DNA of 64,000 nt from Straminergon stramineum. Taxonomy: Eukaryota > Streptophyta > Bryopsida > Hypnales > Calliergonaceae. The translations under genes were made by a program, and so were the position numbers. The stretch lies in NCBI GenBank assembly GCA_963920665.1, contig OY987266.1:17675001-17739000 (forward strand), in the 5' to 3' direction. The notes beneath the pieces were generated by a model. That model did not search any database. It was not told the origin of the DNA and saw nothing but the letters and a program-made list of their open reading frames with translations. Of the stretch, positions 51,201 to 63,589 are shown one piece after another (the stretch's first letter is position 1; every line of letters begins with the position of its first letter).

Positions 51201-53720
51201 AATCTTATCAATTAGGATTTTCACTTTAATCTTTGGATTTTCTATGATGGCTTAATGAAAACTCTCATTTTTAGAGAAAGACTCCAAATCACAAACGGAT
51301 TACACCATTGACTTTCAAAGGCCATTTTTAGATTTCAAAACCCCTCTATCCATTTTTCATTGCAAAAAATTCATTGAAACTTAGCGCCAACTTTAAATTG
51401 AAAAGAGGTAAGAACCAAACTTTTGGAGTTTATCTTCTTTGAAAAAAGTAACTAGCCTAGGCTCTTCAAAAGGTAAAATGCAACAAAAATAGACCCGCTT
51501 AGGCCACATTAATTTTATATGTTTTCAGAATACCAATCAACTCCACCATCAATCTTCCATTTTGCCGGAATTGAAAAATCTTATTGGTTTAGGTCCCATT
51601 AGATATTGCAATGCCTTGAAACTTGTCGAAGCACATTATTAACATAAAAAAGCTATCTAATTTTTAATGAGTTTTTATCGCAACCTAAGTAATTTCTAGG
51701 AATTTTCCATCATAGGTTTTTGGCAATTGACCATCTAGAAGAAGATCTTTCAAGAATCATAAAATTTTGGAACTCTATATGGAACCTCTCATAGAATCTT
51801 TAAAAAGTTGTTCATGCACTAGAAGAAAATGAAGGGTTATGCAACTACGAAGAGAAATTAATTTTTGAATTGCATCGGACATTTGCAACTAGTGATAATT
51901 TGAAAACCCATAGTTGTTGTGGACAAGTCGCATGTCAAATTGTAGTTGTACAACAAAAATGAATTGTTTCTCATCCAACAACTTACTTGGAGTTCAGTTG
52001 ATGAACTCTTCTGACATGGTTGCGTACATGGTATTGCTTATGTGCAATTTGTTAGCGACTTATTTGTGACTAGTGTATGACTTGTTTGCAACTCATCTGT
52101 GACCTCATATGCCACTTGTTTGTAACTCATTTGTGACTTGTATGCAACTTGTTTGTAATTCATATACAACTTGTTTGTGACTCATATGCAACACATTTGT
52201 GATTCATTTGCGACTTGTTTGTGACTTGAAGAATTTGTAAATTTTGAAGTCTATAAAATTTAAAAATCTATAAATTGTAGATTTCTTAGAATTCTATTAA
52301 TGGAATTTATTACATAAGAATATAACAACTTACAAGTCTTATATACTAAACTAATGGTACTCTTGACAATTGATATGGAACTACTAATATGAGACAATGG
52401 AAAATGACTATAGGAACGACTAGGAAATGACTACAAAACAATTAGGAAACAACTATAGAACAACTAAAAAATGATTATAAAACAACTAGGAAACAACTTG
52501 CTTGCGACTACTAATATTTTGGAGTTGCATTCTAGTCATATTCTAGTGGTTTAATAGCCGATTCTAAGTCGTAGTATAGTCATAAAATAGTTGTCTGTAT
52601 TTCTAATAGTTTTCTAGTCATTTTCTGGTTGTCTTCTAGTCGTAGTATAGACATTTTCTAGTGACATTGTAATCTTTTCTAGTCTTCTCTTGGTTGCAGT
52701 CTAGTCGAATTTTACTCGTTTTGAAATTGTTTTCTAGTCATCTTCTAGTTCATTTCTAGTTGCATTGTAGTTGTTTTGTAGTTGAACTCTAGTTGTTTTC
52801 TAGTCAAATTGTAAACAAAATTAGATACTATGTGACTTGGGTGATGACGAAGTGGACCTCTCAAAATGTAGAGTTGTCCACATTAACAATTGTGATGAGT
52901 ACCAGATATAGAATACCTCATGTTTAACTCTAAATGACTACTTTGTTACAGTCCCATAATCCTACACTTCATTCTACGACTACTTCGAGACTACAACTAC
53001 ATACCCTTTCCATTTTGTGCAAATAGAGAGGATTATCATTGTAGGATAGTTGTATAGGACACTTAGTTTCATGTCAGTTGATTGTGGTGAACATGTTTTC
53101 CTTCTAGTGATGCTCATATTTTTACTCTATACATTCAAAGAAGAAGATCAAAAATCCCACTATCTCCTTTAATTACTAGTGAATAAAAAATCTTTCACAC
53201 AAAAAAGAATCTTGGCAAATCCATTTTGCCACTAAATTCCTAGAGTGATTTTATCCCTAGAACACTATACTTTAGTTGTAGATGCCCTTCACCAATCCAT
53301 CTTGAGCTTATATTACCTATGGACCAACAATTGGGATTTCTACTACTTCTCATAATCAACTAGGAAATTGAAACCTATCATTGAGAATTGACTTGGGGAT
53401 CTCAATGGGTTCCCTTAGACCATTTAAGCTTGCTTGAGTCACATGCACGATAGGTTTAGTAGTTTAGGCATTGTTTACTCAATATTCACAATTTTCATAA
53501 TTTTTGGATTTCTACCCTATTCACGTACAGAACCTAGGATTATTTTACATATAACATTTTAATTTAGACCAATAACCATATTGGTATTTAAGATAAGTAT
53601 TTGGGCTCAATACTTTTCTTTGGAATTTTTGCATAATAATTTTGACTTAAACTGAAAAAATAGAAAAAAAAATAATGAGTCATAAGTGACAAATTTGGGG
53701 CTCACACTCAAGCCTCAAGG
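48250..53720. repeat. Long non-coding dispersed repeat D, copy 2
   Basis: It has the same block order as 39240-42510, including GGGCACCCCACC, GTAATCTTATCAATTA, AGTAACTAGCCTAGGCTCT and GGGGCTCAC. It is longer because a CACTA-type element is inserted at 51817-53109; the interrupted phrase GCTCATATTTTTACTCTA resumes right after that insert. No coding sequence is seen. Confidence 0.55.
51817..53109. mobile_element. 1.29-kb non-autonomous CACTA element
   Basis: Starts CACTAGAAGAAAA and ends TTTTCCTTCTAGTG, perfect inverted ends but for one base, with the 3-bp duplication ATG (51814-51816 and 53110-53112). The interior is non-coding and built of short imperfect repeats: TTTGTGACTCAT/ACTTGTTTG units at about 52030-52230, AACAACTAGGAAA units at about 52400-52500 and TTCTAGTCGT units at about 52510-52815. 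The empty site agrees with repeat D copy 1. Confidence 0.82.
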
Positions 53721-54333
53721 ATGTCAATCTTTAGCTTCAATTTGCCCAAACAATTTTTGTTGCTCCCCTCTTTGCTTTAATCCCACCTTGTACCATTGCT
53801 ACTCCATCCCTTGTAACATTCATTAGAGGAGATTTGAGGCCCATGGAAGGCCGTTTCAAGCTTCTTCCTAATGCAATGAAGGAACAGCTGGCCATTGTCA
53901 GAATTTTTTAAATTAAAATAAAATAAAAAATAAAAAACTGTTTTGAAATTGAAAAAAAAATTGAAGAAGTTTTTTTTAATTTTAAAATAAAAAATAACAT
54001 GGCCAAACTTTTGCCATGTCAAACCGATGCTACAGTGCAATTCCCACATTCCCCATGGTATGAGAACTTGCAACCCTCCACGGGCCTGAAATCTCCTCTA
54101 ATGTGTAAGATTGGAGATTTTCAATAAACTTTGGAACCAAACCAATTGGTTGAATGAGATTGGTTGGTCATGGGAACTTGCTAATTGGATTTGAGCATGT
54201 ATATTGAACCATATCGTTGAAGTACCAAACTTTAAGGTCCATGTACATGGGTGTTTTGCAAAACAATCAACAACCATAGATTGTAATACCTATATATTTT
54301 CTTTTTTTTAGGTTTTGTTGTGGTTCATATACT
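53721..54333. other. Spacer, nothing recognised
   Basis: AT-rich; the 98-codon minus frame at 53777-54073 includes a poly-Phe run and is not gene-like. Confidence 0.35.
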
Positions 54334-55257
54334 TTAACCACTAAAGGATCAGTATGTGTTTTTTGTCTATATAGCAATTTTGGGTAGGTACGTATAACTA
54401 GAGATTTCTATATTTTTGGCCCAAATTTTAATAGAAGGTGAGGACAAGGACTATCTTTCATGTGGATTAAATTTCATGACAATTGAAAATATGAGTCAAA
54501 AGTTATGGCCTAATATGTTACTTTCATAAATGGACAGTCTGGTTAGATTAGAAAAAATCACTTTTTTCTAAAATAAAAATTTGAAATTCGTTTTACAGAT
54601 TTAAATATAAGTGAAAAGTTTTGAATCATTATGTTTTAATCAATGAGTCAACAATTATGAGGATTTTTTGTTTGTTGGCAGTTATGAATTTTCTACTCTA
54701 AAATAAACTTTATAGTCCTTTACCTTATTCAATTTTCAATATTTTTGAAAATAAATAAAATCATAGGATGTAGATTATTTATTACAACATTTCAATAATT
54801 GGGATTGGCATTTTTCAATGCAATAATTAAATTCTTAACAATTTAGTATTTTGAATCATTCTCTACAATTGTCTAATTGTTATTTTCCTATATGTTGTAC
54901 ATTTCCAAATGATCTGAAATTTTTCAAGCATGTGACCAACTTTCTAGGAAAAAGAATCCAAAGAAGCACCACCATTTTGGACTTTTTTCATAGAAAAGTG
55001 ATCTTTTGAAGTGCAGTTGCCTTGATTTTTGCAAAGCCAAAAAAATGATTTTAGTGAATTTGAATGCTTATATCTTGCAATCCATGTGGTGAAAATTTCT
55101 GAAATTTTTACCCCATGTTCTCAAGTCACCATAATACAAGATCCTACGGTTACATGTGTCAAAAGAAGATCTTTTTCAAAAATTTGGTACTTGTATTAGA
55201 AATGGCAGTTTTGGAGCATTTTCAATGAAAACATAGTTATGGAACTTTAGGGGTTAA
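54334..55257. mobile_element. TTAA element, family B copy 2
   Basis: Starts TTAACCACTAAAGGATC and ends CTTTAGGGGTTAA. Very similar to the copy at 62657-63589 (shared AACTAGAGATTTC, CCCAAATTTTAATAGAAGG). Non-coding. Confidence 0.72.
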
Positions 55258-56084
55258 TAGAATTTAGAGTTACTGATGTACAAAATGCAAGGCACAATCA
55301 AGTGCAAAACTTGTTGAAGTGCAATTAAAAAAACTTGATTTTAGAAGATTCTTCCTTATATTGAAGGTTATTTCAAAGTTGTTAATTAGATTCAAGATTT
55401 GATGTACTAAATGTGTGATGATGCATTAACAACAATATAAACAAACCAAAAACAATAATGAACACTCCCAAGAAAACCCTCTCAAAGCAAAAAGTTCATA
55501 GTGTCGCACAATTTTATGTAATGAGACATAGCAAGCCTCTTTAAAGATTTATCAATCTCAAGCCATAACCAAAAACATATTTTAACTTTGAAATAGTAGA
55601 AGAGATAGACTCACCTAATAGACTCCAAGGATGGATGTTGGAGGTTGAGACCTTAGAAGACAAAGGAGAGATGAAATTGATCACTGAAAGTTGGGATAGA
55701 CAAAGCAATAGGGTTTGGCGCCATAGCTAGTGCCACAATTGTTAATTTGTAATCACAATCACCACCCTTCTAATGGCATGGCTTAAACCAATCTATTGTA
55801 GAATTTTGAACTCTTGTACTAACATTTACACATACAAATTTTAGGAACAATTGCTGTAATTGTATGAAATGGAAGTATATACTATAAAAGAGGAGGAAAC
55901 CAACTCATGACAATATAGCAAACACTAAGATAGTCACACAACCAATTGCACAATTTTTCACATACTACCATCTACCTTGGGACTACTTACATCACATAAG
56001 GTAGGAGGTCCTAAAATAAAATGGGTTCTAAAAGCATCTTCTAACTCGGAGGTACATTTTGCTCTCTTCAATGTACCATTTATA

Positions 56085-56119
<35 letters not shown>

Positions 56120-56574
56120 TACATTTCAGGAGATGTGTGCTTTTACTAACCATTGCATTCCAACTTAAAAAATGTGTAACTATAATTCTGTAAAAGTACA
56201 AAAAATATAAAATGACTTGAGTGAGATGTGAATTCCATTTTCTTTCCATGAAAATTTATTGAAACTATTTGAAAGAGTTTCACTTCGCTCCAAATGTCAT
56301 TACCTCTTTAAGGCACACTTACTGGACCTCTTATAGTTGCACCACCCATTCTTGACTAGGGAGCCATACCCAACTTGTAGGGTGCAATTAGATTTCTAAC
56401 CAAGGTTAGAACAAATTTCCAACCGAAACTTGAAATGGGTTTCTTTTCTCTTTTTCAAGGTAGGGATTAATAAGGTCATGACACATGTCCTAGAGTGTCA
56501 TAAAGTGTACAAGAAGTACTAAGGAGGAAAGTAGTTTCTTGACTTATCGAAATTTAAAGGCTCTAGAAATTGAC
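55258..56574. other. AT-rich intergenic with a trinucleotide microsatellite
   Basis: No gene is seen. A (TAG)n run of about 35 bases lies at 56085-56119. Confidence 0.45.
56085..56119. repeat. (TAG)n microsatellite
   Basis: Near-perfect TAG repeat, eleven to twelve units. Confidence 0.95.
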
Positions 56575-56804
56575 TACATCACAAAGTTTAGAACTTGTGG
56601 TTTGTCAATAGTTATCATGTGGTTATTGTTGTTTCATGGGTTTGCACGTTAATATACAATTTAGTGCATCTTAATAGTGCAATAAATTGTAAAGTAATGC
56701 ATTGTAATGATGCAATAAATTGTATATTAATGTACGAACCCATGAAACAACAATAACCACATGATAACTATTGACAAACCCCAAGTTCTAAACTTTGTGA
56801 TGTA
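56575..56804. mobile_element. 230-bp foldback MITE with TA flanks
   Basis: Two arms of about 100 bases are inverted copies at about 95 percent identity by eye, from TACATCACAAAGTTTAGAAC to its complement ending CTTTGTGATGTA. The loop is about 25 bases. The outermost TA on each side could be a TA target duplication as in Tc1/mariner-type MITEs. Transcription would give a long hairpin RNA. Confidence 0.8.
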
Positions 56805-57811
56805 TAGATTCAAAACACTTTATAGCTCCCAAAATTCATAAGAATTTTAATTTTGGGAATAAAAATACGAAAAATTCAAAGTCCCAATATTTCAAATCTC
56901 TCTAAGGTAGAAGCACCTAAAACTGTCAATATAAGCAATTCAATTGAGTTGGAGGCACCTTTTGCTAGAAAAAGTATTTTTGTAGTATTAGCAATTGAAA
57001 ATCTTGAATTTCCAAAAAAACTATAATTTTCAAATATGGCATGTATTTTCTATCAATTTTCAAAGATGCATCTCCCTAGACCATTGAATGTGTCACATAG
57101 GTGGACCTAAAATTGAAACCTAACAATTTCAAAAGTCAACCAATCAACAATTTTTAAGGGGACAATTTAATGACATTTTACAGGGACACTTCAGAAAGCC
57201 TAGGGACATTTCTAGACAATTCTACTATATATTAATGAGAATTGGGGCGCTTTTGGGTGTTTCTACCTTACGCAATAAAAATTTCCATTGCCTCACATTG
57301 CTCCTCATTTGTCCTAAAATCGCTTAACCATTAAATGTCGAGCTAGTGACTATGGAAATCAGCCCTTTTGGAACCATGTGACATCATCTACGTTAAAAAC
57401 ACCAAAAATATTCATTGTGACTCAAACTACTATAGAAAATCTCCCCTTTCCATCCCTAATTCTGAGAATGAATAGTTGCATTTCTGTCCTACACGGGAGA
57501 ATTCCTTGTCATTCATTGGACAAAAAAAGTCCGCCACGTCATTTATGGGTTAAGAGATCGGGTATGGGTGGTTCTACCTTACCTCATTCTCATTCCCACA
57601 CAGGGGAGGAGCGTCAAGGCAGAAGAAGAATGAATCGACCCTCCGTCCACGCTCCGTCCTCTCTCCGTCCAGAGTCCGTTCGTCCACAAGCTCCTAACGC
57701 TTTCGAACCTGCCCTGTTTTTTGTACTCCTCCGTGCTGCTCAACGATTTTGCAGCGCTCCTGGTGTATGGAATCGCCATAGCCAAACCACCCAACCTCTC
57801 TCGCCCTCATC
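56805..57811. other. EMC10 upstream region
   Basis: AT-rich to about 57560, including a dispersed repeat copy, then more GC-rich for the last 250 bases, which probably hold the EMC10 promoter and leader. No TATA box stands out. Confidence 0.4.
57340..57555. repeat. Dispersed repeat, copy also at 16690-16935
   Basis: It shares ATCTCCCCTTTCCA, GAATGAATAGTTGCA and TTTATGGGTTAAG in the same order with the earlier copy. It ends about 250 bp before the EMC10 ATG and so may border or form part of its promoter. Confidence 0.55.
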
Positions 57812-60800
57812 ATGAATCGTCTCCTCTTCCCTCTGCTGTTACTATCCGCGATCGTCATTTCCGGCGTTTCCTCCTTCCAATCGGACGAGCTTCCCGAAGA
57901 CGCCGACGAATGGGGCTTCGTAGGCGAGGTGCCCCCGATCATCAAGACCAAGGTCGCGGACAACAACAAGGTAGAGTCCGAGTACGCAGAGAGCGCAATA
58001 AAGAAGCCATCTCGAGCTCCTGCTGCTGCTGGTGCCGCTGCCGGAGCGAGAAAGATTTCGTTCGTGCTGGAGCATTCGCTGGGCGATGATGGAAAATTTG
58101 AACAGATTGGGACGTTCTCGGGTATTCTCAGGACGTCGACTCACGACTCGGCTCAAGAGAGACAGGTATAATGACTTCTCATTGTGTCAGTAGTTTCGTG
58201 ATGCTGTCGTGAAATTATATTGAAGAAGTGACTCCATGGAGATTCTCGGGTTGCGCAGCCTGCTGGGAATATAAGTAGGGTGGAGCGCTGTGTTGGATGG
58301 TTGCATCGGTATAGGAATCGCTAAGTGATAGCGAAAGAGGTGGAGGTTTGGGGTTTCGAGAGGTCCGAGATCATTTTCGTGATCTGCTCGTGAAATTATT
58401 ATTTTTAAGTGATTGGATCCCTGGAGATACTCTGTTGCACCGCCTGCCGGGAAAGTAAGAAGTTGGAGCGCTGTTTTGGATGATGGCATTCGAATGGGAA
58501 GCCCTAAGGAATTTGGGAAAATGCTTGGAGATTTTGGCGTGTGGGATTTAGGGTTTCGTGAAGTCCGTCCCGATTCTCGGCTGAAACCATTTTTCGAGTG
58601 AGTAGTTTGCTGGAGGTGCTCTTTTGCACAACCTGCAAGGGAACGCTGTGTTGGATGATTTCACCTGTTCGAAGCGGAATGGGAAGCCCTAAATGATAGG
58701 GAAAACGCCAGAGATTTAGACGTTGTCAGATTAGGTCCGTCCTGATGCTCAATTTTGTCTTGGAAGGCGAGTTCGTTTGGTATCGCGAATAGAGTTACGT
58801 GTGCAGGGAACGATTGTAATTTATAATAGCATCTCTTTGATTTTGTGCCACTTTTACGTGATCGGCTCGTGAGTTCGTGAAATCATTTCCAAGTGAGAGT
58901 GGCCTTCTGGAAAAGAAGCAGATAGACGATTGCATCTGTGCAAAGCACGCATGGGAAAACTCTAAGTAATAGGGGATATGTGGAGATTTTTGCGTTGTGA
59001 AATTTAGGGTTTCATAAGGTCCACCCGATGCTCGGATTTGCCTCGGAAGACTAGCTTGTTTGGTATTAGGACCAGATACCGATTGGTTTAGTGAACACTT
59101 TCAGTTTGTAATTGCATTCCTTTGACGTGCTGGATAGGGCGAGATGTTCCGAATCACGCCAGGAGAAGCAGTGACATTCTGAGGGACCTGAACGTCAACC
59201 GCGGTTGAAAGTGCCGAATGTACAATGTATTCTGCTTTATCTGATCCTTTATTTGTCGTTGTCCTTTCCAGGTCATTACCAAGTTGCGCCTCTCAAGAAA
59301 TCCAATGTCTAAAGCAGAGAAGCAGGCATTTGAGGTAATTTCTAAAGCTATTGCATCTTATTTGATACTCGAATAAAAAAAGGGAGAAACAGAGAATTAT
59401 TAGTTATCAGTGTCATTTTATAGTAGACATTCTTGATATATTTCAAGCATTGATTAGGATGCTGGTAGACGATTTTGTCAAGGTTTTGCCATAATATTGA
59501 CTGGGTGTGAATTAATATGCTCAGGAGTTGGTGAAAAATGATGGGTTTTATACAGTCCGGATACCCGCAAATATGATCCAGCCCAGGAAAAAGCAAGTAA
59601 TGGCGTCAGTCAAGGCTGTAAGTATACATCAACCTCTCTAATTTGTGGTGAAAATGAAACATGGTCCTGAATAACCGCTGTAATATGTAAGTTCAGTGAA
59701 TATACACCAGTACTGAACTTGCATGGTGTCACTCCCAAACTTGGAATAATATGCCTGTTTAAATTAGATCAATTGTTTGCAACTGGGTGGAACGCCTTTC
59801 TAATGTTTCCAGTCTATATCACTGCAGCGGTGTTTGGCTGCTGCAAATTTCAAGGAGCGGTTTGACCTATTCATGGTAAGTTTTTTTGTTCCTTAGCCTT
59901 TATAATGTAAGCAGTATCGACTGTATCTTTGATGGATAGCTCTCTTACTAGTTTTCTCCTCTTGGGACTTGAATCCTCACGTTTGTGTGTAGAGGCGGGA
60001 GAAAGTAGTCACGTAATCAGTTGCGCATTTGACCGTAGTATTGATGATTTAATTGGTCCTTTACAGGATCAAGGCAACCTGATTGGTGTTGGCTACTCTC
60101 CAATTGGCGATTGCAGTTTCCCTCGTCCTCAGATTATTGTAAGTTCATTTTTTAAGGAGAATTTTGACGACCTTCGGCTGCAATTTGCGCTAATGTATCA
60201 AATGCTGTAATTTTAAATAGAGGTTTGACATTCTGTTTTGGGCCTGGCAGCCGACAGACTGGACGTTTGAAACGCTGATTGTTGCGAAGGGCAACGAGCA
60301 AGCCCCAAGGTTCTCAATGTGTTCTGTTCAGTGCTTTTCTGCTGCTCATACTTACCGTTAAATTTTATGGGGTATTAGAAAGATTGTGAGGGTATGATTT
60401 CATTTTATATGATTTTGGGTAAATTTAGTGACGACCTTGAAAATTCTTCGTGGTTTCAGGCTTGGATCCAGGTTTAACTTTGAAGAGGTAGTCCCACTGC
60501 GAGTTGGTGAAAAGCTCGTTGAGGGTGAGGAAGGTATGAAGGTGGTCGTGGAGAAGACTTTCTGGCAGAAATATGTAAGTTTTCGTCTTTGCCGGTATCC
60601 TGTGTACTTGGAAGTCACATTTATGACTGTTTATCCACACGTGACCGTGTTTTCTATTACCTTCCTGATACCGATATTGCTAGTACATTTTAGCATTTCT
60701 AGCTCTGTTTACCTCTTCGATTCGACAGTGTTGCGTTCTTGTGAGGCACAGATCTGTAGTTCCAAGGTGATTTCTCTGGCCATGCTTAGGGGTTGGTTGC

Positions 60801-61010
60801 CTTACAATTTATGGTGTATTTTGAAACCTTTTGATGTTTGATTCATGTGTGCAGTGGATGTACATTGTTCCCTTTGCATTTATTGCAATCAATGCCCTCA
60901 GTCAATTTGCTGCCATGCCTGAAGACGCACCACCTGGTCAAGGAGGACCTGCTATTGCTGCACCCGCACAAAGAACCGGGGGGGCAGGGGGAGGTAGAAC
61001 TAGGCGGTAG
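57812..61010 (+). CDS. EMC10: ER membrane protein complex subunit 10-like protein, 8 exons
   Basis: Exons 57812-58165, 59272-59334, 59525-59617, 59828-59875, 60067-60138, 60251-60309, 60460-60574 and 60855-61010 join in frame to about 319 residues. A hydrophobic signal peptide opens the protein (LLFPLLLLSAIVISG). The lumenal beta-rich domain includes ISFVLEHSLGDDG, YTVRIPANM and VMASVKARC. A single membrane segment lies near 269-289 (WMYIVPFAFIAINALSQF), followed by a Gly/Ala-rich tail ending RTRR. EMC inserts tail-anchored and multi-pass proteins into the ER membrane; EMC10 is a peripheral lumenal subunit. Exon 4 could start 15 bases earlier (59813); I chose 59828 because it gives the conserved VKARC junction. 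Intron 1 carries degenerate repeats. Confidence 0.9.
58194..59050 (+). repeat. Degenerate tandem repeats in EMC10 intron 1
   Basis: About four units of 180-280 bases start near 58194, 58376, 58577 and 58856. Shared blocks are CGTGATCTGCTCGTGAAAT, GCACCGCCTGC, GAGCGCTGTGTTGGATG, GAATGGGAAGCCCTAA, GGAGATTTTGGCGT and TTTAGGGTTTCGTGAAGTCC. There is no coding frame through them. Confidence 0.65.
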
Positions 61011-61320
61011 TATGTACAAGTAGGTTTCGTCGCTATTAATGGTGATACCAAACATGCTCAATTTTACGTACAAATGAAGTTACCCAGATTCCAGCCAGTT
61101 AATGTTTGTAACATCCTTCATGCTTTAGTCAAAGATTATATTGTCACTAGAGCTGATGGACATATTATTCAGTGGTAGGTAAGACATGCAGTAAACATGC
61201 CATTGACTGCAGTACTGCACACCCCAAGTTCTTAACGTGACGTAGCTAATTTTAAATGGTGCCAAGTGATTTGAAACTTCTCACAACCACTGTTGCGACA
61301 AACTTATTGACGATTGAGTC
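61011..61320 (+). other. EMC10 3' UTR and flank
   Basis: Moderate GC and probably transcribed 3' UTR; a TTAA element begins at its end. Confidence 0.45.
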
Positions 61321-62298
61321 TTAACCCCTAAGCGCCCCTGGGGACCAAAAGTGTCCTCACATAGTTTGGAAGTTCAATTCAAAGTGATGTAACTTTTGCA
61401 TGTGATGTCCAAATTTAACAAAATTTGTTGGGAAATTTGTGCTCTTTTCAAGTTTGTGGTAAAATTTTCTTATACATTGAAGATATATTTATCTTTTGAA
61501 AGCCATTTGAAGTTCATAAGGTCCATTTGTGTTCATCATACTACATTTTGATAGTTGGAACTTCTGGGGCTTGTATCTTCTTCATCCAATGTTTGTTTTC
61601 AACTAATTTTGTTGGGTTATGTTCCTCTTGAAGTTTAGTTATCGTGGTAAAATTTTTATGTCAATTCAAATTATTTGGAATGTTTGGAAGCAACCTAAAG
61701 TTCAAAATCTAGACATTCTTGGATTACATTAAACTTTGGTGACTAGTTTCTTCTTCTTGTAGTGTCCATTTTCAATTTTTTTCAATTGAAAAAGTTGTAA
61801 AAGTTGCACATATTAGACTAGTTTGTCTAGTTAAAATTTCATATCAATCCAAGAAGTTATGAGTGAATGAGAAGCATTTTAGTAAAAGGAGGTTTAGCCT
61901 TAGATGTGTTTTGGGTTATTTTTTTGACATTTCAAAAGCCATTTGTAGGCACAATGAGTCAATCAAATGATATTTTCTTTCACCAATGTGTTTGTATGTT
62001 GGTTTTGAAGCACTCTATAGTTTAAAGTTTTTGCATTTGAGTAGGTTTAGAAATCAAATTTCACCTCCTAATGTGTTTCTAGAAAAATTTGAGCATCCCA
62101 TTTTAGCACTAAACATTATAATCTTGCAATCTATGTGACCAAATGACTCAAAATTTGATTCTTGTCAATCATCTACAATATGCACACTACAAGATTCTAC
62201 GGTTGAGATTTCTATACCTCAATGACATTTAGACCTAGAACACTCCAAAAGCAACAATGTTTTTAAACCCAAAAAAGTCCTAGGCCTTTAGGGATTAA
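61321..62298. mobile_element. TTAA element, family A copy 2
   Basis: Starts TTAACCCCTAAGCGCCCC and ends CTTTAGGGATTAA. Aligns with 5903-6891 over its whole length (shared GGGACCAAAAGTGTCCTCAC). Non-coding. Confidence 0.72.
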
Positions 62299-62656
62299 AG
62301 GAAAGTGGTTTGAGAATCATATGTCTCTTGTGATTTATAATTTTCATGATATTTTTGGAGATTTCTGGAGTGAATTATAATAAACACAACTATTCTAAAT
62401 AAAGAACAAATTCGGAAAAAAATTAAGTCATTTCTATATTTTAAAAAGTGTCATGTATCTTCTTGTGAATGGTATGAGGTGACATGGACCCTTGAGAATT
62501 TGATGTGAAAATTCAATATTTAGACTTGAGTACTAAATCAAATCTTCAAGTATGGCATTTGGGGTCATATTTCAGTCAAAAATAATTCATTGAATAAAAT
62601 TTTAGAATTCATAAAACTATTACTGTAAAATTCCTTAAATTATTTTCATGCACTTC
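62299..62656. other. AT-rich spacer, nothing recognised
   Basis: A short stretch between two TTAA elements with no gene or repeat that I can see. Confidence 0.4.
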
Positions 62657-63589
62657 TTAACCCCTAAAGGACCAAGGTGTGTTTTTTGGCAACATAACTT
62701 TTGGGGGCAAGTACATGTGACTAGAGATTTCCATGTTTTTGGCCCAAACTTTAATAGAAGGTGTGGATGAGGAAGATCTTTCATGTGCACTAAATTTCAG
62801 GGCATTTGGAAATATGAGTCAAAAGTTATGACCTAATATGTAGTTTGTTTCTCAACTCGGGCAATTCAGACAAATCTGAAAAAATCATTTTTATCAAAAA
62901 TAAAAATTTGAAATTGGTTTTCTAGATTTATATGTACACAGAAAGCTTTGAATCATTCCATTTTGATCAATGAGTCAAAAGTTATGAGATGTTTTAGTTT
63001 GAGGGCAAGTATGGAATCTCTACTCTAAAATAAACTTTGAAGTCCTTTATTTTAACTCAATTTTCAATATTTTTTGAAAAAAATAAATACATTAGATGTA
63101 GATTGTTTATCACAAAATTATGTCCATTGGGATTGGGAATTTTCAATTCCATTAATAAATTGTTAACAATTTAGTATTTTGAATCATTCTCTACATTTGT
63201 CTACTTACTATTTTTTTCCTATATGTTGCACAATTCCAAATGATTTGAAAATTTTCAAGCTTGTAGCCAACTTGCATTGAAGAATGAATCTAAGAAGAAC
63301 CACCATGTTGGACATTTTTTCATACAAATGTGACCTTGTGAAGTGCAACTGCCCGTTTTTTCACAAGGCCCGAAAAAGGATTTTTGTCACTTCAAATGCT
63401 AATATCTTGCAATCTACATGGTGTAATTTTCTGAATTTTTTTCCACATCTTCTCAATCTAGTGTACTACAAGATCATATGGTTACATGTGTCCAAAAATG
63501 ATATTTTTCAAAAATGTGGTACTTGTATTAGAAATGGCAGTTTTTGAGGTTTTTTGGTGATAACATAGTCAAGGAACTTTAGGGGTTAA
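62657..63589. mobile_element. TTAA element, family B copy 3
   Basis: Starts TTAACCCCTAAAGGACC and ends CTTTAGGGGTTAA, with intact TTAA on both sides. Non-coding; the open frame at 63284-63547 lies inside it and has no family similarity. Confidence 0.74.
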
